Positions 1 through 10,000 of a stretch of 64,000 bases of DNA are shown here, piece by piece. The stretch's first letter is position 1. Every line of letters begins with the position of its first letter. The notes below the pieces were generated by a model. That model saw only the letters and a program-made list of their open reading frames with translations, searched no databases and was not told where the DNA came from. The DNA comes from Lucinisca nassula (lineage: Eukaryota; Mollusca; Bivalvia; Lucinida; Lucinidae): contig OY757026.1 of the NCBI GenBank assembly GCA_963580285.1, positions 88,324,651-88,388,650 of the forward strand, read 5' to 3'. Made by a program: the position numbers and the translations under genes.

Positions 1-481
1 GACCTAGAACTGTAAGAGGAGTTGTGGTCACAAGGTAGCTACTCCCTATACACTTTAACATTAGTAGATCTCAAAAATTGTCTAAGTTAAAAAAGGTGAA
101 ACAAGTGAAAAAAATTATTTAAGGATGATGAACAAAGAATATGCACATCTTCAGACCTATATGAAAACACCTGTAAAGTTTCAAAAGGATTGACCTGGAA
201 CTGTAAGAGGAGTTGCGGTAACAAGGTAGCTACTCCCTATACATTTTAACATTAGTAGATCTCAAAAATTGTCTAAGTTAAAAAAGGTGAAATAAGTGAA
301 AAAAATTATTTAAGGATAATGAAAAAAAAATTTGCATATCTTCAGACCTATATGAAAACACCTGTAAAGTTTCAAAAGGATTGACCAAGAACTGTAAGAG
401 GAGTTGCGATAACAAGGTAGCTACTCCCTATACATTTTAACATTAGTAGATCTCAAAAATTGTCTAAGTTAAAAAAGGTGT

Positions 482-942
482 AGGTTGCACTACAGTAAAT
501 AATTGGTCTTTATGAAAGCTGCACTTGCTTTGGGGAGAGCTTTCAGTACAGAATTGAATATTCTGCTGCTTCTGATTGGATCTGGTGCTAAGCCATTATT
601 TTTCTGAGAAGTATTATTGTTTATTAGAAGAAATATTAGTAGGTATTTGCTATTGTAAAATGCAGTTGATTTAAATTGAACCATAAAATTGTGCTGACTG
701 GCCACTGGAAATGCCTGGATTTATTCGCTGCGGTATGGGTTTGTTGACGCTGGCTGCCAAAAAGGCCAAAATATGCCGCACAGCATACATATTTTTTAGC
801 TTCTTCTGGAAGGTAAATGGTCAGCCTGTCAAATTATATGCCTCATAATGGAAGCATTAGACTTGCTGAAATGTGGTAGAACATGGAATATGCCCCAATT
901 TACATTGTGAGTAAGGGGACTTTTTTTACTGTAGTGCCACCT
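482..942. repeat. 461-bp terminal direct repeat, left copy (MITE-like)
   Basis: Begins AGGTTGCACTACAGTAAA and ends in the inverse of AGGTGGCACTACAGTAAA, so it has its own inverted ends of about 18 bp. It differs from the copy at 1870-2330 at one position that I could find. Confidence 0.8.
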
Positions 943-1869
943 AAACCGAAAGTAGAAAAATCAGCTCCCCTCTAATGTTTTCATTCATTACATAATATTT
1001 TCACACATAATAGGTTCCCTCCAATTCTGTATCTTAAGGTGGATCTTCCTGGCATGTATTTTGTCACAGAAACTGTACAAATTGTAAGTTTAGTGCTAAT
1101 TTAGGACTAACTGGGTGTATTTTATAAGTTTTTGCTTCTGTTCCATGTTATTGGAGGGGGGGGGGGGTACTTAAAAGCCATGTAAATCAGTTGTCATTGG
1201 TCTGTTTGGAAAGCAGACCTGCAGTAAATGTCTAAACAGGAACACAAGAAAAAGAAAATACTCAATATTGAATATAACACTGAGGTTACTTGGCATTAGA
1301 CAAGGGTCTCAAGCAAATGCAAAATTTCAAAATTGTCTCTCCGAACAGCCCGCTGCAATATTGCAATGAGTTTTCTCAGCCGTTGTAAGTTCTTACTGGT
1401 TGGGTTCATGTTACAAGATTTGAATAGATATATTCAGACATTTCTCATGGCATTAAGGCATTTATAATCATTTTCATCAAAGTTTTGTCCCCAAAATATC
1501 CTCAAAATGCCAATTTTTACTGAAATTAGGGGGTATAGGTGTGAGAACAGCCAAAATTTCTAGCATGGCTGCTAATAGGACATGATTTAGTGCATTTTAG
1601 GATTAAAGTATTCCAAAGACATCTGAGAAGAAGCACTGATGCAAGCCGGTTCCTGGGTTCCATTCTGGAAAGAGGTAAACTTTGCGCTTTTTCACAAAAC
1701 ATGGTTTGTCCGGCTTTCATCGTAGAATCTGGAAGCGATAACTTTTTCGCAAAGTTTAAAGATTCATTGTCACTGAACATTAATTATGCATGACTATATT
1801 ATTAGATATGGTCTAAACTTGTGTTTGGCAATTCTTTTGGTGGATCATAGAGAAATTAGGGTTTGGTGT
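943..1869. other. 927-bp segment between the two 461-bp repeats
   Basis: Single-copy in the window with no credible coding frame. No primer-binding site follows the left repeat and no clear polypurine tract precedes the right one. It holds a poly-G run near 1157. Confidence 0.5.
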
Positions 1870-2330
1870 AGGTTGCACTACAGTAAATAATTGGTCTTTA
1901 TGAAAGCTGCACTTGCTTTGGGGAGAGCTTTCAGTACAGAATTGAATATTCTGCTGCTTCTGATTGGATCTGGTGCTAAGCCATTATTTTTCTGAGAAGT
2001 ATTATTGTTTATTAGAAGAAATATTAGTAGGTATTTGCTATTGTAAAATGCAGTTGATTTAAATTGAACCATAAAATTGTGCTGACTGGCCACTGGAAAT
2101 GCCTGGATTTATTCGCTGCGGTATGGGTTTGTTGACGCTGGCTGCCAAAAAGGCCAAAATATGCCGCACAGCATACATATTTTTTAGCTTCTTCTGGAAG
2201 GTAAATGGTCAGCCTGTCAAATTATATGCCTCATAATGGAAGCATTAGACTTGCTGAAATGTGGTAGCACATGGAATATGCCCCAATTTACATTGTGAGT
2301 AAGGGGACTTTTTTTACTGTAGTGCCACCT
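1870..2330. repeat. 461-bp terminal direct repeat, right copy
   Basis: Near-identical to 482-942. The pearl core sequence interrupted at 480 resumes directly after it at 2331. Confidence 0.8.
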
Positions 2331-2549
2331 GAAATAAGTGAAAAAAATTATTTAAGGATAATGAAAAAAGAATATGCATATCTTCAGACCTATATGAAAA
2401 CACCTGTAAAGTTTCAAAAGGATTGACCTAGAACTGTAAGAGGAGTTGCGGTAACAAGGTAGCTACTCCCTATACATTTTAACATTAGTAGATCTCAAAA
2501 ATAGTCTAAGTTAAAAAAGGTGAAGTAAGTGAAAAAAATTATTTAAGGA

Positions 2550-5339
2550 CTAGAATTTGTTTTTCTACAAAAACACAGATGTCTCCCCCGTTTTTGACCT
2601 CTAAGTATAACCTTGACATTGGAGGTATTGAGCCGGGTCTTGTGTGCAGCACATCATCTAATGAAGATAAACATTTCTGCAAAGTAACTTTAAAAATGTT
2701 CAAAAAATTTCAAAGGGCAATAACTCTTGAAAGGGGCATAATCCGGATGAGAAAAAAAATACGCGTCAGCTTATTTTCCATTAGGAATGCATATATGAAA
2801 TTTCAAAACCATAGCATACACAGTTCTAAAGTTATGTTATGCATCCCTTTTAGCATTCATTACAATGGGCACAAATTACCAAAATGACAAAGGGTCATAA
2901 CTCATAAAGTATTTTTCGGAATTTTGTCAAAAGTTAATCAGTTCATATACTCATCACCATCAATATACTCAACAACTTTCAAGGCTCTAGCCCCAATAGT
3001 GTTTGAGAAATTTTGCTGACAAGATGTTATTGAAAAAATTTCAAAGGGCAATAACTCTTGAAAGGGGCATAATCCGGACGAGAAAAAAAATATGCGTCAG
3101 CTAATTTTCCATGAGGAATCCATATATGAAATTTCAAAACCATAGCATACACGGTTCTAAAATTATGCTATGCATCACTTTTAGCATACATTACAATGGG
3201 CACAAATTACCAAAATGACAAAGGGCCATAACTCACAAAGTATTTTTCAGAATTTTGTCAAAAGTTAAACAGTTCATCTACTCATCACCACCAATATATT
3301 CACCAATTTTCAAGGCTCTAGCTCCAATAGTTTTTGAGATATCTTGCTGACAAGATTTTATTAAAAAAATTTCAAAGGGCAATAACTCTTGAAAGGGGCA
3401 TAATCCGGACGAGAAAAAAAATATGCGTCAGCTAATTTTCCATGAGAAATCCATATATGAAATTTCAAAACCCTAGCATACACGGTTCTAAAGTTATGCT
3501 ATGCATCACTTTTAGCATACATTACAATGGGCACAAATTACCAAAATGACAAAGGGCCGTAACTCACAAAGTATTTTTCGCAATTTTGTCAAAAGTTAAT
3601 CAGTTCATCTACTCATCACCACCAATATATTCATCAATTTTCAAGGCTCTAGCTCCAATACTTTTTGAGATATCTTGCTGACAAGATTTTATTAAAAAAA
3701 TTTCAAAGGGCAATAACTCTTGAAGGGGGCATAATCCGGACAAGAAAAAAATACGAGTCAGCTAATTTTCCATGAGGAATCCATATATGAAATTTCAAAA
3801 CCCTAGCATACACGGTTCTTTAGTTATGCTATGCATCAAAAGCATAACGGACAGACGAACGGACAAACGAACCAGAACCAATATGCCCCTCCAACTTTTT
3901 CAAAGTTGGAGGCATAAAAAGGCCCCTTTTTGTTCTTTGACCTCTTAGTACGACCTTGACATTTGAGGTACCAACTTGGGTCATGCACGCAACACATCGT
4001 CTTATGGTGGTTAACATTTCTGCCAAGTAATTTCAAAATCCATCTAAAAATAAGAAAGTTATTGACAGAACACAAAAAAGGCCCCTTTTTTGACCTTTAA
4101 CCTCTATGTATGACCTTGACCTTTCAGGTACCAAACTGGGTCATGCGTGCAACACATCATCTCATGGTGTTTAACATTTCTGCCAAGCAATTTCAAAATC
4201 CATCTAAAAATAAGAAAGTTATTGACCAAACACGAAAAAAAGGCCCCTTTTTTGACTTTTGACCTCTATGTATGACATTGACACTTGAGGTATCAAACTG
4301 AATCATGCATGCAACACATCGTCTCATGATAGTTAACATTTTTGCCAAGTAACTTCAAATTCTATCTAAAAATAAGCAAGTTATTGACAAAACCGGAAAA
4401 AAGGCCCCTTTTTTACCTTTGACCTCTAAGTATGACCTTCACATTTGAGGTACCAACCTAGGTCATGCACGTAACACATCGTCTTATATTGGTTAACATT
4501 TCTGCCAAGTGATTTCACAATCCATCTCAAAAAAAGAAAGTTATTGACAAAACACGAAAAAAAAGCCCCTTTTTTGACCTTTGACCTCTAAGTATGACCT
4601 TGACCTTCGAGGTACTGACCTTCCTGATGCACACCACACATCGTCTCATGGTTGTTAATATTTCTGCCAAGTAATTTTAAAATCCATCTCAAAATAAGAA
4701 AGTTATTGACAAAACACGAAAAAAAGGCCCCTTTTTTGACCTTTGACCTCTAAGTATGACCTTGACCTTCGAGGTACTGACCTGCCTGATGCACACCACA
4801 CATCGTCTCATGGTGGTTAATATTTCTGCCAAGTAATTTTAAAATTTATCTCAAAATAAGAAAGTTATTGACCAAATACGAAAAAAAGGCCCCTTTTTTG
4901 ACCTTTGACCTCTAAGTATGACCTTGACCTTAGAGGTACCGACCTGATTCATGCGCACCACACATCGTCTTATGGTTGTTAATATTTCTGCCAAGTAATT
5001 TTAAAACCCATCTGAAAATAAGAAAGTTATTGACAGGACACGATTTGCCCATACATATATACATACCAACAAACTTCCAAGGGAGATAATTCAAAAAGTA
5101 TAAATGCGAGAGTTATAGTTCTTGCGCACTGCATGTCGTCTAATGCTGATTTATATTTATACTAAGTTTCGTGACGATAGCTCCAACGGTTTTCAAGTTA
5201 TAGAGCGGACACGAATGTGTGACAGACAGACAGACGGACAGACGGACAGACAGACAGACGGACAGACGGACAGACAGACAGACGCCCGGGGGAAAAACAA
5301 TATGTCTCTCCGAAAAAAATTTTTTCGGGGGAGACATAA
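2550..5339 (+). mobile_element. Pearl/HINE-like element with about 163-bp cores
   Basis: Starts CTAGAA, then a hairpin (GTTTTT-CTAC-AAAAAC), then ATGTCTCCCCC; ends GGGGGAGACATAA, so 11 subterminal bases at the two ends are complementary. Cores contain GACCTTTGACCTCTAAGTATG. A GACAGACGGACAGACGG-type microsatellite lies at 5221-5284. Joining the outer sequence across it restores TTAAGGATAATGAAAAAA, present intact at 311-328, so the insertion was precise and left no duplication. Confidence 0.85.
2700..3919 (+). mobile_element. Nested pearl fragment with 331-bp cores
   Basis: Four core starts at 2711, 3042, 3373 and 3704. It ends in a microsatellite (CGGACAGACGAACGG) and a hairpin (CCTCCAACTTT and AAAGTTGGAGG). 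No CTAGA-type 5' end was found, so it is truncated or rearranged on the left. Confidence 0.7.
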
Positions 5340-5639
5340 TAATGAAAAAAGAATATGCACATCTTCAGACCTATATGAAAACACCTGTAAAGTTTCAAAA
5401 GGATTGACCTAGAACTGTAAGAGGAGTTGCGGTAACAAGGTACCCACTATCAAATATTACAGACAGACAGACAGACGGAATTCCGGACAAATTACAGACA
5501 GACAGACAGACAGACAGACGGAATTCCGGACAAGCCAAATCCAATATAGCCCCCACTTTTTCAAAGCGGGGCTATAATTAAACACCCAACTGAGGTCAGT
5601 CTCTTATCAAATTGCACTAGCTATATCCATATTATATGG

Positions 5640-6143
5640 AAGATTACTTTTTATCATATGAAGTCGCATCTGAGAATGTAACAACGTCATGTAATAAATT
5701 TGATAATCCACTGGCGGTTTAAAATAAATATGCTAATTAGTTGGATACACTCTGTAACTTTACATGTAGAACGTTTTTAACGATGTCGTGTTTCCTAATG
5801 GCATAATATTGACTTTTTTTTTAAAAAATCGCGAATAAAATGCATTTTAAATGTCATATTTTAGAATCTTGCATACTTGTCCATGTATTATTGAATTTAT
5901 TAAACTTGTTGAGGAAAAGGAATAAAATGCTTGGCGCAGCCTCGCATTTTATCCCTTTTCTTCAACTTGTTTTATAAATGCAATAATACATGAGCACTCA
6001 TGTAAGACCCTCTCAATCTGTCTATCATTAAACTCGTTGAGGAAAACGGATAAAATGCTCGTCAAAGGCCGAGCATTTTATTCCTTTGCCTCAACAAGTT
6101 TAATAAATTCAATAACACATGAGCACTCATGTAAGATCCTCTA
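5640..6143. mobile_element. Palindromic MITE family M1, two hairpins
   Basis: Two large imperfect palindromes, 5885-5990 and 6026-6118, share arms containing TTGAGGAAAAGG and AAAATGC. The left part (5640-5870) also recurs at 19500-19730 and, inverted, around 29385-29700. Confidence 0.7.
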
Positions 6144-6304
6144 TGTATCAATCAGTGCACTGAACACATTTTCACAGTCCTACTGGTGTTCAGGCCACTG
6201 AAGTACTGCTGTACTCTCAGAAACCTGTTGACATCCAGCAATGTCTCGTTTTCATTGGTTTTACATTGCTGACAATGTTTCCAGTTCATGCAAATGTAAC
6301 ATTC

Positions 6305-6548
6305 TGGGGCCAGTTGTTCAAAACTAACGTCGTCGTTAGTTAACATATCGTTAAAACTTTGATCATTTATTATGGCAAATATGTTAATATGTTTGCTGAA
6401 AAAATGTGAGCAGCTTTTGCTTTCGCAAAAGCTGCTCACATTTTTTCAGCAAAAATACCAAAATTTTTAATTTTAAACTTGCTAGAACAGTTAACAATAT
6501 GACCACTAACGAGCTCGTTAAGCAAACGATGCTTTGAACAACTGGCCC
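6305..6548. mobile_element. MITE with GGGGCCAGTTGTTCAAA ends and a perfect inner hairpin
   Basis: Inverted ends GGGGCCAGTTGTTCAAA and TTTGAACAACTGGCCCC. At its centre, 6395-6450 is a perfect 26-bp stem with a 4-base TTTC loop. Confidence 0.8.
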
Positions 6549-6928
6549 CTGAACTTGGATATATCCTTTTTGGATAACAGTACAGATCCAGATCACTAAG
6601 CCATTAGGATTAGATCAGGATCTACACTGTTTTCCATTCTGCTTCTGAATCCATGGTAAAAATTGAAATCGTAAAACACAAATAGCCCCTGGTCAGTTAA
6701 CCAAACCACAGATTTCCCGGGGCAGGCTTAGACCTTTTATACGTTTAACACAGAAACTGACAACTTGTGGCCCAAACTCACAACTTGAGGCTTACATTTT
6801 GTGGCTCCTCTGTCAAGTCGCTGTAAAACAAACTTTCTTGCCATTAAACTGCCAATTTACCTTCCCAAATGACAATTTTGAATACAGCTATCCCTGTAAT
6901 CCATAAAAGGCTGCACTAGGTGACTTAC
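6549..6928. other. TAF5 intron sequence, nothing recognised
   Basis: Unique-looking AT-rich sequence downstream of exon 5 in gene orientation. No coding segment or repeat family was identified. Confidence 0.5.
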
Positions 6929-7052
6929 TTGAAATTTTCCATGAGTTGGTTGCCTTTCATATGCTCTGGCTTGGTAACAGTGGATAATTTCATCAGATCT
7001 TCCGCGTAATAGTCTTCCTGATCCACTGAGAACTTGTGGAAAAACACTTTGG
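6929..7052 (-). CDS. TAF5: TAF5 exon 5
   Basis: Acceptor TTAATTTTTAG, then 2 bases + 40 codons + 2 bases, donor AA|GTAAGT. Reads (A)KVFFHKF, DQEDYYAEDL and KPEHMKGN, matching TAF5 AKSFFEKF, DQECYYQDDL and KKEHMKGN. It completes the phase-1 codon left by exon 4. The next exon was not found in 1-6928. Confidence 0.91.
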
Positions 7053-10000
7053 CTAAAAATTAAGATGAATTGTATATTTTTTTGATTTCATGGAACAAGT
7101 ACCAGGGCCTGGCAAATCCATTAGCCAGTAGCCCATGGCAAGTCCTGCATTAAGCTGGGCAAGCAGGGCTGGGATATTATTTAACCCATTCAGTACCGGA
7201 ATCCCCTAAACGGGTACCTTGACAAACAGTGCAGGCCCAGATAAGACGCCGCATTCTGCAGCATCTGATCAAGACCTCCACTGTTTGCAAAACGTGCAGC
7301 CATTTTCCAAACAAATTTTGAAGAAGACACAACCTGACACCCCTAAATTTTAAAAAGACTCCTGCTATATATAAGGAGAAAGATTCCATTTGGTACAAAA
7401 ATTGTTAAAATTTCACTCCTCCTACATGACCCAAGGGCATGACCCTGTTGATTTTCGTAAATTACATTGGGACTAGACAAAATCTTTACTCGTTCTCCAA
7501 ATTTTTTTTACTCGTCATGGCAAGCAGGCAAGTGGAATTTTCCAGCCCTGGCAAATGAATTCTTATTTGAGCCTGTGCATGACAAAACCTACAAAAAGAC
7601 ATGTGCATCCAGCAAAGAATCAGAGCAGCCTGTGCATCCATATAGCCGAACCAGAGACTTCTCTTGCTGCATGAAGTAGCAATGGGCCCTTAGAGCGCAC
7701 AGCGAAGACTCTGATCAGACTGTGGATGTGCATGCTGATCTGAGTCTTCACTGGGCACACAACTCATTGTAGGTTTTGGCATGTGCTGGCTAAATTCTTA
7801 TTTACACTCCAAACATAGGTTGTGGGTGCTTGTAGGAACTGCCTTAACGAGGCAGTTCTAAAGAGTACCCTCAATGCTCATAGGCAGTTCTAATGAGCAC
7901 CCTTAACCTACGTCTTGGAGGATAAATAAGAAAAATAATGTATACTCCTGTAAACCCCAGTTTTCTCAAAATGAAGCGGGGTTTAGCGAGGTGTTCATTA
8001 CAGGGAATTGTTAATGTGCTGGTCCAATTGTTCGAGGCTGTGTTCATAACATAAACTGTTCTAGCAAGTACACAAAACAGTGAGCTTCGTATGACTGAAG
8101 ATAACAATATAAACCAACAACATTGTTAAAACCCTTGTCCTGCTGAACCCAGATATGTCTTATCTTTCAAACAATGAAGATCCAGATCAGATGGCTTCTG
8201 AAGAAGCCATCTGATCAGGATCTTCATTGTTTGTCATTCAGTTTATGAATTTGTCGCAATAATTTGCATCAGGTAATCTGATTGGTTGATAATCGGTAGT
8301 GGGTGTGGCATATTTAAATATTCAGCAGGTCAAGGTTTAACTAAGAACAAGTGGATTCCGCCACATATGTTGACAAACAACATTGTTTGGATATCTTTTC
8401 GGTGTTTTATAATGAAAAGGTATGCTGTGTGTACTCATTAGAATCGCCTCATCGAGGCGATTCTAATGAGTACACACAGCATACATTTGCAAGATAAAGG
8501 ACAAAAATCTTCTAAATAATCCCACACTATTTCTTATGTCGAGAAATTTCCAAGGGACTCAAGAACGGGTTCGACTCAGTCATGGTAAACGTACCATCGG
8601 TGTTCGAGCCATCGAATTTCTACTGTATGTTGACAATCAACATTGTTACAAATAGCCCATGAAGTTTCTCCTGATCACTCTTCCCTATATTACTTGTCCC
8701 TATATTCTCACTAAATAGAATATATTAACATATTGTTGTTGTTGTTGTTTTTTTGTTTTATGTTGTTGTTTTTTTTTTTTTTTTTCATTAATATCCTCAT
8801 TGTGGCCCCCGCCCAGAAGGCTTGAAGAAATATATGGGCTGCATGATGCTTCCACGCAGAGCTGAAACCCACCCGCACACGAGTACTGGTAAACCGCTTA
8901 GAGGATCTAAGCCTACCCAGGCAAAGCAGTGCGAGTCAGCCCATCCATGCTTATAAGCCCTACTGGCTTCATTGGACGGCAGGGCTTGAGATGTCATTTC
9001 ATCTCAAAGTCCCACAAAATTGGAAGCAACGTCTCCAAAATGACCTTTACAGTGTTAAACCTCAAATCAAACAAACAAAAACTATCCTCTTTGTTTTTCA
9101 TTAATTTTTAGTTGTAGTCTTCAGCTTTAAAATTTTTCTGGCCAAAAGTTTCAGTGCATAATGAACATCTGTTTTTTTCTTTTGTTGAAATTTTAAGATT
9201 TGTACTCATTTTTCTCTTGTGTATCTATAGAAATGCAAGTCTGTCCCTGACAGTTATAATTTTCATCTTTGAAGTCATGAAAGATAACATTTTCTTGCAT
9301 ACCAGATAAGAATATCCAACATTAGCACAGGGTATAGAAATTCTTATCTCACCCTGTTTACCACAACCTGCTATGCACTATTTGCGACCCTCAGATGCCA
9401 GGCACAGTCGGTTCTGATCAGTCCAACCAGGGCTCGAGAAACTGAAGAATCCAAATCTGTCCAGCCAGATTTCGCCAAAAATTACGGAAATTGCCGATCG
9501 GTTTCGGTAATTTCCGTAAACGTCCTTGGTGGTTTGCTATTTCAAAATGTGTTATTAGCGTCACGAATGACATACCAGTGTTGCTCTTACACTTGTCAAC
9601 GGATATGAGCACCAGTATCTCGATTATAAACAGCAATTATTGCTCACATCGTTCAGATTACATCTACTTTCATTTTCCCCAATATCCGGGTCACTCAGAA
9701 CCTGAAGACCGCTAAAGGGAAACAACCGATGTGGGGCAGTCAAAGACCAGTTTGTGTTAATCTTTATCTAAGGGATGTAATTCATTTTATATAAGGGATG
9801 ATAATTATCTACCTTTGAACTACTGTGACGTCATTAACGTCATGACAACGGCGTAACGTCTTGATAACCTACTGTTTTTATGTCAGCCATTGTAAACATT
9901 CAACATGTAATTCCCTGAGTCTTTAGCATGATTTGACATTAACAAATGGTAGCAGAGCGAGAACAAGAATCTTTCAGCGTTGGATAGAATATGTAGAGAA

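Larger units (their letters stand above)
1..5577 (+). mobile_element. Outer pearl/HINE-like element with 191-bp core repeats (left end outside)
   Basis: Core units start near 1, 192 and 383 (period 191) and resume at 2331-2549 and 5340-5442. A GACAGACAGACGG microsatellite and a terminal hairpin (arms AGCCCCC and GGGGCT around 5548-5574), ending CTATAA, close the element. This core-microsatellite-hairpin plan is that of the bivalve pearl family, relatives of Helitron/HINE non-autonomous elements. It is split by a direct-repeat segment (482-2330) and by a second pearl element (2550-5339). Confidence 0.75.

Noticed and set aside
482..2330. Ordinary LTR retrotransposon
   Set aside because: Direct repeats are near-identical, but no TG...CA ends, primer site, purine tract or target duplication could be found.
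5122..5412. Proteins rich in TDRQTDRQ on either strand
   Set aside because: Products of the GACAGACAGACGG microsatellite of a pearl element.
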